In this document: one piece after another, positions 43,131 through 51,818 of the stretch
Numbering within the stretch: the first letter of the stretch is position 1
Layout of the letters: the number at the start of each line of letters is the position of its first letter
NCBI RefSeq assembly: GCF_020172085.1
Contig: NZ_JAIVAT010000003.1
Location: 124,001 to 188,000 of the forward strand
Length of the DNA: 64,000 bases
Direction of reading: 5' to 3'
Source: Rossellomorea aquimaris
GTDB lineage: Bacteria > Bacillota > Bacilli > Bacillales > Bacillaceae_B
Notes under the pieces: model-generated
What the model was told of the DNA's origin: nothing
The model's database searches: none
The model's input: the letters and a program-made list of their open reading frames with translations, nothing else
Program-made: the position numbers and the translations under genes

Positions 43131-44708
43131 ATGAGCCTGAACGAATTTCTGCACCATCTGCAATTTGATATCAATCGCGCTAACCAGCCTAACTGGGAAG
43201 TGGACTGGGAGGATGCGCCCCTTCCCTATAAGCTGTACCGGGGATTGCCGGCGATCCCATTGTCTACAGAAGTACCTCTGTCAATCCAGAGCGGACAGCC
43301 GCTCTTACAACCCGATGTAGAAAGAATCGGTCATTTTCTCTGGTACGCCTACGGAATCACCGGTGTAAGCCAGTCAATGTATCCTGAGGATTCCGAGGAA
43401 TTTGATTCGCTCCCCATCCACTCCTATCGGCGGTTCGTTCCATCCGGAGGTGCGCTGTATCCGAATGAACTCTATCTCTATTTAAAGCTCGATGATTTGC
43501 CAGATGGAATCTATCATTATGATGCTGCCCATCATCGCCTCGTCTTACTCAGGGAAGGAAACGTCGATTCATATGTGGAGCGGGCACTCGGTAATCGCTG
43601 CGACATCTCGACGTGTTTTGCCACGGTCTTTGTGTCGGTGAGATTCTGGAAGAACTTCTTTAAGTACAACAACTTCTCCTATCGGCTGCAGGGGCTGGAT
43701 ACGGGCGTCCTGATGGGGCATCTCTTGGAAACGGCCAAAGAGTTCGGATTTCAGTCAGGGGTGTATGGTCAATTTCTCGATTCAGCAATCAACCTGTTAC
43801 TCGGATTGACCGAGGAAGAGGAAAGCGTCTATGCTGTGATTCCGCTTTCGGTCGCTGCAACGAACTGGTCAGGAACAGGCAAAGTGAGGGAACGTGAATT
43901 CACTACTGATGAATTATGCCGGGAGATGCCTGCACTTTCTGTAGAACACTACGAAAGGTCTGAAAAGCTTAGGGAATTTCCAATGCTTTTAAGAGTGAAT
44001 GAAGCTTCTCACATGCATACAACCGGTGTTTTTCGCACATTTGGGAAGTCATCGGTTCTGAAAAGCGGAGAAAATGAAATCCTTCTGCCGGAAATGGAGT
44101 CCCTTCCGTATGATTTCGTGGATGCCTGCAAAAATCGCCATTCACCGGAAATGGATTTTGTTATGGGGAAGGTCAGTCAGCAACAGCTGTCAGCCCTATT
44201 GAAACGTGCAACCCATTCATTTTCCCATAGAAGTGACGTAGACGACATTTTTAACGGGGAAAAGTCCCGTGTTTCTATTTACGTCTGTTTGTATAATGTT
44301 GAAGGCATCCCGAACGGCGCCTATGTCTATGACAGTGCCCGCCATTCCTTGCGGCAAATCGGCACCGGGGATTATCGTCTCCAGCTGCAATCTGGTCTGT
44401 CACTGGATAACGTCAATCTGCTTCAGGTGCCGCTATGCCTCCACATCATCGGAAACAAAAGTCACTTTCAGGAAATATATGGGTACAGAGGCTACAGAAT
44501 GATGCAAATGGAAGCGGGAATGCTCGTACAACCTCTGTTATTGGCGTCTTCGGCTGTAGGATTCGGAGGGCATCCCCTTCTTGGAATTGATACAAAACTG
44601 ACAGATGGAATTTATAAACTGGATTCTGAGAGTCTAACCACCTTAATCCAGATCCCGATTGGACCTTTTCGTGAGAAGGCGTGGATGAGGGGGAGTCTGA
44701 TGAGTTGA
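43131..44708 (+). CDS. SagB-type FMN dehydrogenase, tandem nitroreductase fold
   Basis: A 525-residue flavin enzyme expected to oxidise azolines to thiazoles/oxazoles. Each half has a nitroreductase-like domain. The first is marked by RRFVPSGGALYPNELYLYL (~105) and LETAKEFGFQSGVYGQF. The second is marked by SRVSIYVCLYNVEGIPNGAY and LLASSAVGFGGHPLLGID. Two-domain SagB proteins are usual in this bacteriocin type. The ATG at 43131 has AGGGAGGTGAGG just upstream; the GTG at 43122 lies within that site. It is the last gene of the operon. Confidence 0.92.
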   Translation: MSLNEFLHHLQFDINRANQPNWEVDWEDAPLPYKLYRGLPAIPLSTEVPLSIQSGQPLLQPDVERIGHFLWYAYGITGVSQSMYPEDSEEFDSLPIHSYRRFVPSGGALYPNELYLYLKLDDLPDGIYHYDAAHHRLVLLREGNVDSYVERALGNRCDISTCFATVFVSVRFWKNFFKYNNFSYRLQGLDTGVLMGHLLETAKEFGFQSGVYGQFLDSAINLLLGLTEEEESVYAVIPLSVAATNWSGTGKVREREFTTDELCREMPALSVEHYERSEKLREFPMLLRVNEASHMHTTGVFRTFGKSSVLKSGENEILLPEMESLPYDFVDACKNRHSPEMDFVMGKVSQQQLSALLKRATHSFSHRSDVDDIFNGEKSRVSIYVCLYNVEGIPNGAYVYDSARHSLRQIGTGDYRLQLQSGLSLDNVNLLQVPLCLHIIGNKSHFQEIYGYRGYRMMQMEAGMLVQPLLLASSAVGFGGHPLLGIDTKLTDGIYKLDSESLTTLIQIPIGPFREKAWMRGSLMS

Positions 44709-44783
44709 AAAGGTGTCAATCTGCCTGTCGCTCTTCATGAAAGATATATGAGAAGTGTACAGGAATCTTCAATCATACGAAGA

Positions 44784-44806
44784 AGAGCCGGCGGTTGCCG
44801 GCTCTA
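44784..44806. terminator. hairpin closing the TOMM operon
   Basis: AGAGCCGGC / GCCGGCTCT with loop GGTT. It matches the nrnA terminator at 38594 except one loop base and flanking A/T. Confidence 0.7.
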
Positions 44807-45160
44807 TTATTCGTTGAGATAAGAAACGGCAAATTGAAATGCCTTGATCCTTCTCTCGATGTAGGTTCGCTGTCCGCTTCCAGGCTTTGTTTTCTCAAGG
44901 AATCCAGGGAGCAGCAGCAATAAACCTTCCAATACTTGCTTCGCTTCTTCCAACTCCATATGGCTCACATCGAGCTCTTTTCCTTCCCAACGTGCAGTAA
45001 GCAAACCTTCACCTATCCTTGCTGCTTTCAGCCTCTTCTCAAGCAACTTTGTCTGCGAAGTTCCTGATTTCATAGAAGCAAGGGCATTTTCCGATTTACG
45101 GATGACCGACTGAAACGCTTCAATCGACTGCTGCTTTTCTTCCGGTGTTATATTTTCCAT
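44807..45160 (-). CDS. hypothetical helical protein (117 aa)
   Basis: An all-helical, charged cytoplasmic product (MENITPEEKQQSIEAFQSVI, then LLEKRLKAARIGEGLLTARW). No recognised domain or motif. GAGGTGATGCCTAG precedes the ATG. It converges on the TOMM operon and its stop touches the shared hairpin. Nothing ties it to bacteriocin immunity except position, so that role is only a guess. Confidence 0.7.
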   Translation of the reverse strand: MENITPEEKQQSIEAFQSVIRKSENALASMKSGTSQTKLLEKRLKAARIGEGLLTARWEGKELDVSHMELEEAKQVLEGLLLLLPGFLEKTKPGSGQRTYIERRIKAFQFAVSYLNE

Positions 45161-45248
45161 CTAGGCATCACCTCAATTCTCTATATGTAGTGTAACAGAA
45201 TACTTTGATATAATGTTCCACAACGAAACCAAATCAGGAGTGTGACCA

Positions 45249-45845
45249 ATGGAACCAAACGTCTTTGAAGAAATGGCAAAACGTTATGATACAGAAGAGC
45301 GGATGGAGCTGGCTCAAGTCGTCGTAAACGAAGTCAAAAAAGAACTGCAGGGAAGCACATCCAAAACGCTCATCGATTATGGAAGCGGTACAGGACTTGT
45401 TAGTTTATCACTGACAGATATGGTCAAATCCGTTCTGCTGGTCGATTCGTCTGAGCAGATGTTGGAGGTTGCAAAAGCAAAAATCATGCAAAGAGGAATT
45501 CACAACGCAGATGTCCTTTATTCCGATTTTACTCAGGGAACTCCGAATATGAAAGCTGACATCTTACTCATGTCACTCGTTCTTCTTCATATTCCGGATA
45601 CCGTGCAGATCTTACAAGAGTTGTCTAACATTCTTCATGACGGAGGCAAGCTGATCATTGTCGACTTTGATAAGAACGAAAATATCAGTCATCCGAAGGT
45701 TCATAACGGCTTTGTTCATGAAGAGCTGAAAGATCAATTATCCGATGCGGGATTTAGATCCACTGAAATTAGAACATTTCATCATGGACATCAAATCTTT
45801 ATGAAACAGGATGCTTCAATGTTTATAGCGAGTAGTAGTAAGTGA
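45249..45845 (+). CDS. class I SAM-dependent methyltransferase
   Basis: A 198-residue Rossmann-fold methyltransferase. Motif I is LIDYGSGTGLVSLSL (~37-51), the acidic residue binding the SAM ribose is in VLLVDSSEQML, and a motif-IV-like LLMSLVLLHIPD follows. The substrate is unknown. AGGAGTGTGACCA precedes the ATG. It has its own terminator and is separated from the TOMM operon by an opposing gene, so a tailoring role there is possible but unsupported. Confidence 0.88.
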   Translation: MEPNVFEEMAKRYDTEERMELAQVVVNEVKKELQGSTSKTLIDYGSGTGLVSLSLTDMVKSVLLVDSSEQMLEVAKAKIMQRGIHNADVLYSDFTQGTPNMKADILLMSLVLLHIPDTVQILQELSNILHDGGKLIIVDFDKNENISHPKVHNGFVHEELKDQLSDAGFRSTEIRTFHHGHQIFMKQDASMFIASSSK

Positions 45846-45854
45846 ATCAGCATT

Positions 45855-45887
45855 ACGAGTGTGGAGATGTCCATACTCGTTTTTTTG
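45855..45887 (+). terminator. terminator of the methyltransferase gene
   Basis: ACGAGTGTGG / CCATACTCGT stem (one G-T pair) and seven T. Confidence 0.8.
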
Positions 45888-46256
45888 TGCTCTGATAAAT
45901 CAAAAAAGACCGTAGTTCAAGGTTCTTATGCATGAACGCCGCCTCCACTCTTTTGATCCAAATTTAAGAGGTGAGAAAAATACTCAGACGTTCGTTTCTT
46001 ATGATCGTGCTTTCCATATGACCTTCTCAGAGATGTATTTACTAGTTACTTAAAAAATGGTGCGTACACAAAAGAGGGTTTTGAAACACTCTTAATAGAA
46101 ACACTTTTTAAAAACGATAGAATTAGAAAATAAAAGCTTTAGTTTATGCGTTAAATCGAGCAATTTTTAAAATAATAGGTTGATGTACAAGCAAAGTCCT
46201 TAATCACAAAATATATTGGTAGGTATAGATTAACATTTTTAGAAAGGAGTTTTTTT
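45888..46256. other. 370-bp intergenic stretch
   Basis: AT-rich, with no open frame or structure that I can support apart from the AGAAAGGAG ribosome binding site of the next gene. Confidence 0.4.
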
Positions 46257-46466
46257 ATGCACCATACTTGTGATGAACTAGCTAAAATTCTTCAATGTCA
46301 AAAAAACAGAACAGTGGCTTTGCTGCTTGGAAGTGGAGATATTCAAAATCTTGTTGTTAAAAAAGTTGAAAATGGAGTAGTTTCTGGTAAAGATTTAAAC
46401 AATCCGCAGGCAGTCTATTATGTAGCTATTGATAAAATCGAGCGTATTATCACATATCCAGAGTAA
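46257..46466 (+). CDS. small hypothetical protein (69 aa), Sm-like pattern
   Basis: ATG follows AGAAAGGAGTTTTTT. The 69-residue product starts with a short helix (MHHTCDELAKILQC) followed by alternating beta strands (TVALLLGSGDIQNLVVKKVE, then YYVAIDKIERIITYP). This helix-plus-five-strand rhythm is reminiscent of Sm/Hfq-like folds, but key RNA-binding residues are not recognisable. It is monocistronic with a terminator downstream. Confidence 0.6.
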   Translation: MHHTCDELAKILQCQKNRTVALLLGSGDIQNLVVKKVENGVVSGKDLNNPQAVYYVAIDKIERIITYPE

Positions 46467-46597
46467 GTTGAACCTCTTAAGGAGACTACTAGAACTTCTC
46501 AATGCAATTGAAGTGGTAATATGAAATATAGCAGGGAAAGTGAACACGAAATGGAGGGTGTAATGGACCTGAATTTCACTCTTAATGTATTTAGAAT

Positions 46598-46638
46598 GAA
46601 AACCCCTAACCGTGAAATAGAGTGAGGGGTTTTCATTA
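46598..46638 (+). terminator. terminator-like hairpin
   Basis: GAAAACCCCT / AGGGGTTTTC stem with a 17-nt loop, then ATTATT. Confidence 0.65.
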
Positions 46639-46823
46639 TTCTCATGAACTGTGGCAGATGAAGTTCGGGTAGGCAGGATCAAACTGAAGTCGACCCTGAT
46701 TTCACTTAGATATTATCCATAACATTCATTGTTTTATTTTAATATTCCTATAAAATATTAATTGATATTTGTTTGTTAAATAGATGCATACTTTGGCTTT
46801 ATACGAATGAGGGGGAAGGATAT

Positions 46824-47903
46824 GTGAGAACGACCGTAGATAAAAAAGAAGTGGATTATGAAAGAGTCAAATTTTTATATGAGAATACGAGTACTAGTTA
46901 CCTTGGCATTATCACAGTCATTATTTTTCAAAGTTTTTTTGTGTATAAATTTGTTTCACTACATATGGCTATCTCTTGGGTAGCAATCATGATTATTTCA
47001 TATATTCCTAGGATTATTCTCACCTTAAAGATGAAGAAGGAAGGGATGACAGATTCAAGCTCACATGATGAGATATTAAAGTGGGAGAGAGTATTTTTTT
47101 ATGCGAGTATACTTCCGTTTATTTCATTTTCAGCTGTTGTATTTATGCCTTTTGGAGAGAATTTATTAAAAGGGCTATTTTCAAGTTCTTTACTAATGAT
47201 TGGCCTGCTAAGTGGCGGGATGATTCTATATAGTTTATCTAAAAAGGTTATTCTTCTATATCTCAACATCGTCTGTTCCTTTATTATAGTGAGGTGCCTG
47301 TCAGCGCCATCCTCAGAGACCATTGTATTGGCTATATGCATCCTTATTCTATATATCATGTTATTTGGAATGATCAAAAAGCAGTACGCTATGTTGCTCC
47401 AGAATATCATGCTTAAATTAGAGAATAGGAATCTATCCTTTGTCGATCCATTGACAAAGTTAGGAAACAGAAGATTTATGACTCTATTCTCGGATAAGAT
47501 TTTCCTGTCTGCAAAGAGAAGTGGTAAGCCATTCTATGTCATCATCATGGACATCGACTATTTTAAAAAATACAATGACACATTTGGTCATCTAGCTGGA
47601 GATGAATTACTAAAAAAAGTGGCAGAAATTATAGTAAATCATGTGCGCAAAGATGAACTGGTGATACGATTTGGCGGAGAAGAGTTTATTGTTATTCTTC
47701 AAGATATTACCGAAGAGCAGGTCAAGGTAATATGGAAGAATATATCTGACTCAATAAAAAATGAAACGGGAGTAACCGTTAGTGGCGGATTATCGGAGTT
47801 TAGAAACCAAAGCAGCTTTAAGGAAGTGATTCGAGAAGCGGATGATGCCCTTTATCAAGCAAAGGAATCCGGAAGAAATAGACTTGAAGTACTATCTAAC
47901 TGA
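46824..47903 (+). CDS. membrane-bound GGDEF diguanylate cyclase
   Basis: A 360-residue protein. Roughly five or six hydrophobic helices (residues ~20-200) anchor a C-terminal GGDEF domain (~205-360) that makes cyclic di-GMP from two GTP. Marks are FVDPLTKLGNRRFM at the start, MDIDYFKKYNDTFGHLAGDE and the active-site RFGGEEF, so catalysis should be intact. Upstream of it RKDE stands where the inhibitory RxxD site would be, with Glu for Asp. I start it at GTG 46824 behind GAGGGGGAAGG. A TTG-initiated longer form from 46773 lacks a site. Confidence 0.88.
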   Translation: MRTTVDKKEVDYERVKFLYENTSTSYLGIITVIIFQSFFVYKFVSLHMAISWVAIMIISYIPRIILTLKMKKEGMTDSSSHDEILKWERVFFYASILPFISFSAVVFMPFGENLLKGLFSSSLLMIGLLSGGMILYSLSKKVILLYLNIVCSFIIVRCLSAPSSETIVLAICILILYIMLFGMIKKQYAMLLQNIMLKLENRNLSFVDPLTKLGNRRFMTLFSDKIFLSAKRSGKPFYVIIMDIDYFKKYNDTFGHLAGDELLKKVAEIIVNHVRKDELVIRFGGEEFIVILQDITEEQVKVIWKNISDSIKNETGVTVSGGLSEFRNQSSFKEVIREADDALYQAKESGRNRLEVLSN

Positions 47904-48045
47904 GATTAAAACAATAATACATATGTCCTAGGTAAGTAGTTTAAGCCATCGTTTTTCTTCTATGATCACATCTCGTCCTGGATGGGATTCTTCAGGAAGT
48001 TCAGCCAAGGCATTTACAAATGCGCAACAGCGTTGATACCAAAAG

Positions 48046-48077
48046 AAAAAACACTCTTCAACATAAGAGTGTTCTTC
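48046..48077 (-). terminator. terminator of the gene at 48193
   Basis: Minus-strand GAACACTCTT / AAGAGTGTTT stem with a 6-nt loop and T-run. Confidence 0.7.
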
Positions 48078-48192
48078 ATAAAAAGTGTTTAAGTGTCTAC
48101 TAAATCTTTTGCAAATGAGGACAAGGATGTCACAAAATCGACTGTTCATGTGATAGGAAGTTTATATAAACTTATTGATGAGATACTTGCGG

Positions 48193-48735
48193 TTATTTAT
48201 CGTCAGTTTGTTCACTACAACTTGTTGAATATAAAATTTGTACTCTGCAAAGAGTGTCGACCATGACCTCTTGGAATACTTGGGAAGCAACCCCAGTGAA
48301 TGTATTACATAAATTAGAAACGTCATCAGCATAGAATTGAATAACATCAGCTGCAAATATAGGATAGACAGCATTCATACCCCCAGGAAATGGACGCTGC
48401 ACCACTACTTCTTGAAAATAGGTGTTGCCTTCCAACGCAGCATTTACAAGGTGGGCGACTTCAAAAGCATCTAATCGACAAGGTATGGGAGAAACAATTT
48501 CTTGATTATAGATAACTACGACTGTTAACGTAACATTTCCAAAATTTTGTGATGGGGTAAGAAGTGTAGCCAGAGCCTGTGCTTTGTCGTAATCGTCCAC
48601 CATAACCAATGCAAGGTATTGGTCTTGGACTGGAATTAATGGTCCCACCGTCACGAGTGGATCAGCCCCTATTGAGTATTTAAGTTGATTAAAATAAATA
48701 ATCCATGGTGGTGAAAGTTCAGGTGCGTTTGGCAC
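48193..48735 (-). CDS. hypothetical protein (180 aa), possibly spore- or envelope-associated
   Basis: The start is GTG with AGGAGGGATTCAAA upstream (product PNAPELSPPWIIYFNQLKYS...). There is no signal peptide. The protein is moderately hydrophobic, rich in Val/Gln/Tyr, with segments QDQYLALVMVDDYDKAQALA and FEVAHLVNAALEGNTYFQEV. I do not recognise the family. Similar ACACTCTT hairpins lie on both sides (48046 and 48886), as if the gene were inserted as a unit. Confidence 0.65.
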   Translation of the reverse strand: MPNAPELSPPWIIYFNQLKYSIGADPLVTVGPLIPVQDQYLALVMVDDYDKAQALATLLTPSQNFGNVTLTVVVIYNQEIVSPIPCRLDAFEVAHLVNAALEGNTYFQEVVVQRPFPGGMNAVYPIFAADVIQFYADDVSNLCNTFTGVASQVFQEVMVDTLCRVQILYSTSCSEQTDDK

Positions 48736-48885
48736 TTTGAATCCCTCCTAACATAATAGTATGATAAAAAAAATTTCTTAATCTATTATATGAATTAATA
48801 GATTGTTGGATTGGACAATTATATTAGTTGAGACGAAAATAAAAAATCACCTTTTTATCAAGTTGAAGTGCCAATCACCCACATA

Positions 48886-48918
48886 GAAAAACACTCTTTT
48901 TTAGAAAAGAGTGTTTTT
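48886..48918. terminator. palindromic hairpin, bidirectional terminator-like
   Basis: AAAAACACTCTTTT pairs with AAAAGAGTGTTTTT around TTAG. It shares the ACACTCTT arm with the hairpin at 48046. Confidence 0.65.
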
Positions 48919-49004
48919 GTTCGATTCATAAGAGGGGAGGTTAAAGCGTTAGGCTTATTAGGGCATAAACAATAGAATCCAAAACAAAATAATTACTATA
49001 AAAA

Positions 49005-49040
49005 TGCCCTGAGACGAATTTTCTGTTCGACTCAGGGCAC
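49005..49040 (-). terminator. hairpin behind the sphingomyelinase gene
   Basis: TGCCCTGAG / CTCAGGGCA stem, followed on the minus strand by TTTTTATAG. Confidence 0.75.
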
Positions 49041-49073
49041 ATGAAAACTACTTATTTTAATTCATAGCTGAAA

Positions 49074-50045
49074 TCAAGGTGTAGAAGATCCGCTTACTGG
49101 ATAATGGTCAGAGTAATCGGTATACGAATACGTTTTTCCTAAAGAAGTCACTGTCCATTCAGGCGATTTGACATTCAGGGCATTCACAAACCAAGAGCTC
49201 GGTTGTTTATGACTCTTTTCAACAAAGATATAATCTAAATATTGTGGCTGAAGGTTTGGATAGTTATAACCTGCGATTCCATTGGTAACAGGGTCCCAAG
49301 TGGAGGTGAAACCGGTATAGTCACTCGGCTCCATTACATTGAGATTTGTTAGCATGGAAGAATATTCTGAAGTGTCCTTTATCACATTCATATCTCCAGC
49401 AATATAAACCACTTCATCTGCTGGGATGTTTTTCTTTATAATGAACTCTTTTATTTCTATCATTTGGGACTTTCTGACGGATGCATCCTTACCAACCGAA
49501 CAGCGTTCATCTTCGGATTGCATATGAGTACCAACTACATGGTAGAAGTGCCCATTTTTATTGATTTTCACATAAACAAATCCTTTATTTGAAAACCAAT
49601 CAGCGCCGCAGCCTTCACTGTAAACATATTGAACCTTTTCAACGATTGGCCATTTACTGATGATGGCCACTCCGCCATCTTCAGGGGTCAGGTTTGAATA
49701 AGATCCCAGGGTTTTATCCCAGTTATTTTTACTCCGTCCAAGGACAGGGGTTTGATACGGATATTGCGTTGATAATCCATTTAACAGCTTGTTCGAAGCC
49801 TCGTTATCAAAGATCTCATTGAGTATGACCACATCCTGATTTTTTATGTAATCTGCCTTTGAAATAAGCTCCGCACGTTGCACTTGACCCCAATTTGGAT
49901 AAAGGTTCTGTGAAAGCATATACACATTATGTGTCAAAAGCTTAAAATCATTTGGATAGTCTGTCTCTTCTGCTGCCACATTCGTGCTAAACATTAATGA
50001 TACCATTAAAGCTGCCAAAACCAGTACGTTCATCTTTTTGCTCAT
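49074..50045 (-). CDS. secreted sphingomyelinase C-type phosphodiesterase
   Basis: A 323-residue secreted enzyme of the endonuclease/exonuclease/phosphatase superfamily, close to bacterial sphingomyelinase/beta-toxin in length and motif order. A signal peptide (MSKKMNVLVLAALMVSLMFS, cleavage after VAA) is followed by LLTHNVYMLSQNLYPNWGQ, the metal Glu in VVILNEIFDN, VVGTHMQSEDERC, IAGDMNV and the final SDHYPVSG His. It cleaves sphingomyelin to ceramide and phosphocholine, as in haemolytic Bacillus. The ATG at 50045 follows GGAGGAGTTAAAA. Monocistronic. Confidence 0.92.
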   Translation of the reverse strand: MSKKMNVLVLAALMVSLMFSTNVAAEETDYPNDFKLLTHNVYMLSQNLYPNWGQVQRAELISKADYIKNQDVVILNEIFDNEASNKLLNGLSTQYPYQTPVLGRSKNNWDKTLGSYSNLTPEDGGVAIISKWPIVEKVQYVYSEGCGADWFSNKGFVYVKINKNGHFYHVVGTHMQSEDERCSVGKDASVRKSQMIEIKEFIIKKNIPADEVVYIAGDMNVIKDTSEYSSMLTNLNVMEPSDYTGFTSTWDPVTNGIAGYNYPNLQPQYLDYIFVEKSHKQPSSWFVNALNVKSPEWTVTSLGKTYSYTDYSDHYPVSGSSTP

Positions 50046-50195
50046 TTTTAACTCCTCCAACCTTTAGAATTCCCTATAATCATAATGGAAACGCTTTAAA
50101 AAGAGGCTGGATTTACAGATGTTTAACACAATTTTACATAAATCCGTATAAAGCCTATAGGAAGACTACCTACCATGACGGTCTTCTTTTTTAGA

Positions 50196-50687
50196 TTAAA
50201 TAGGATAGCCTCCTGATGGTGGGGGCCATGCACCAAACATTCTGCGTATGAACACAATTTGCCCTAAGTGATAGGTATTATGAGAAGCTATATTACGTAA
50301 GATGTGTATCTTGGTTTCATTTGGTCTAATCTTCAGTGGTTCACCAAGATCTCCGTTTTTCGCTAATTGAACAGCAAGGTCTACTCCTTGTAAAAAAGTT
50401 TGAATCAACTTCATCCATTCATCTTGACTAGGAGCATTTGTGGCGTTTGGCCAACTTTCACTTGGATGAGAAGGCAGCTTTGGAACTTCTCCCTGAGCCA
50501 CTTTCAATAAGAAATCCTGCCAATAATTCATATGACTCAGCAGTTGATAGATCGTGTGAGGTTGCCCTTCGATTTCTTTACCAGCCAACTCCCACCCAAT
50601 ATCAGGTAAAGCATTATGAATGGGTAAGTGTCCTCTTTCCCCTATAAGCGATTGCACTAACGCAGATGATATAGCATCTTCTAACAT
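50196..50687 (-). CDS. DinB family protein
   Basis: A 163-residue four-helix-bundle protein of the DinB/YfiT superfamily of metal-dependent, thiol-linked transferases. Candidate metal ligands are the His in QLLSHMNYWQDF (~52) and the pair in ASHNTYHLGQIVF (~137-141), at the family's usual positions. The reaction is unknown. GAAGGAGGAGTAATC precedes the ATG. It stands alone. Confidence 0.88.
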   Translation of the reverse strand: MLEDAISSALVQSLIGERGHLPIHNALPDIGWELAGKEIEGQPHTIYQLLSHMNYWQDFLLKVAQGEVPKLPSHPSESWPNATNAPSQDEWMKLIQTFLQGVDLAVQLAKNGDLGEPLKIRPNETKIHILRNIASHNTYHLGQIVFIRRMFGAWPPPSGGYPI

Positions 50688-51081
50688 GATTACTCCTCCT
50701 TCATAAGACTTAAAATATAGTCTAAAGTAGAATTATAACACCCTTTCCTTCAATCAAAAAACAGAACAAAAAGAGGCGTTATAGATGATCATCCTACCAC
50801 TAGAACTACCTTGCGGGGCTGTAATAATAAATCGATTTCAAAAATCAGCGCTAAGTGAGGCACTATCAAGCCCTGCTTTGAATCTTTTACCTCCTACTTT
50901 GGAACTAGATTACAAATTACAGTCCAGAAATAACACTTCGATAATTTTTATATAATATATGGAGCAACCATAATAGGCAGTTTTGATTTTCATATTTATT
51001 AAGGGCCATTTAGTGGAGGAAATATATTCCTTATAGTAAACTATTAATAAAAGGGAAAAATAGGAGTGGAGATGAGTAAGA
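50688..51081. other. 390-bp intergenic region between divergent genes
   Basis: AT-rich and promoter-containing by position, since the flanking genes diverge. I see no clear -35/-10 pair, repeat or additional gene. Confidence 0.4.
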
Positions 51082-51417
51082 ATGAATTATGTCTTTATTG
51101 TTTTAGTTGAATTTTATCCTTCATGGCTTGCTAAGACCCGTGAAGAAAGAGGGAAACTGGCGGACGAATTGAAAGAAGTGATCTTCAAATATCCTGATGT
51201 ACACGTTAGATTCTTCGACGCAGAAGCATTTCCTGGAAAAGAGTACACAGATTTTCTGATATGTGAAACGAATAATGTCCAAAAGTATCATTATATGTGG
51301 GAAGAATTAAGAGACCATTCGGTATATACAGAAGGGCATTTGAAGATTAAAGACGTTATTATGGGAAGTGAAGAGGCCTATAAAAAGTTCGAGGAAGAGT
51401 CGTTTACTAATCAATAA
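51082..51417 (+). CDS. darcynin family protein
   Basis: A 111-residue protein with the darcynin pattern: MNYVFIVLVEFYPSWLAKTR, then a VHVRFFDAEAF strand and EYTDFLICETNNVQKYHYMW. Darcynin-like proteins are small alpha-beta dimers of unknown function, occasionally grouped with dimeric alpha/beta-barrel proteins. The ATG is preceded by AGGAGTGGAGATGAGTAAGA. A strong terminator follows at 51549. Confidence 0.8.
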   Translation: MNYVFIVLVEFYPSWLAKTREERGKLADELKEVIFKYPDVHVRFFDAEAFPGKEYTDFLICETNNVQKYHYMWEELRDHSVYTEGHLKIKDVIMGSEEAYKKFEEESFTNQ

Positions 51418-51548
51418 GAAGTTTCCAGAAATGATTTAGGAATAGTTGGTTTGTGAAACCTATGCAAAAGTCCTCTGATTTTCCTCAATGCCCTGATGTG
51501 ATAACCAATTTGCGAAAAATCCATAATGCTTATCGCTCATTTTGCCAC

Positions 51549-51590
51549 AAAAAAGGTTCTAGCCGTAAAAAGCTAGAACCTTTTTTGATA
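51549..51590. terminator. bidirectional terminator
   Basis: AAAAAAGGTTCTAGC / GCTAGAACCTTTTTT with a 7-nt loop. Confidence 0.85.
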
Positions 51591-51645
51591 GTTAACTCTA
51601 TTAACCACATGAACAAAAATATACATTAAAAATCTCTGTTAATAT

Positions 51646-51674
51646 TTGATAAAAAAGAACGTACGTTCTATAAT
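51646..51674 (+). promoter_or_regulatory. sigma-A promoter with TetR-type operator in its spacer
   Basis: TTGATA (51646-51651), exactly 17 nt, then TATAAT (51669-51674). The perfect palindrome AGAACGTACGTTCT (51656-51669) fills the spacer, the usual position of a repressor site. Confidence 0.85.
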
Positions 51675-51694
51675 ATAAGAGAAAATAATGAGAG

Positions 51695-51790
51695 GGTGTG
51701 GGTTCTAATACCATCTTAGGAAATCGATTAATTTCCTAAGTATAAATCTGCGGTGTTCAAGAAAGCTGCTATCTGGACCCCCTTTTAATT
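51695..51790 (+). ncRNA. structured 5' leader, possible cis-acting RNA
   Basis: GGGTTC (around 51700) can pair with GGACCC (around 51776). They enclose a perfect 10-bp stem CTTAGGAAAT / ATTTCCTAAG (51715-51740) and a third GC-containing segment. No known riboswitch class is recognised. It lies between the promoter and the start codon of the gene at 51819. Confidence 0.4.
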
Positions 51791-51818
51791 AAATTTATTA
51801 TTATGGAGGAGAAATTCT

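Noticed and set aside
47928..48149. 73-codon minus-strand frame with several Cys
   Set aside because: It spans the terminator of the gene at 48193 and has no ribosome binding site.
51695..51790. Leader considered as a T-box or a known riboswitch
   Set aside because: No T-box sequence, specifier arrangement or other conserved riboswitch core could be recognised, so it is listed only as a candidate structured leader.
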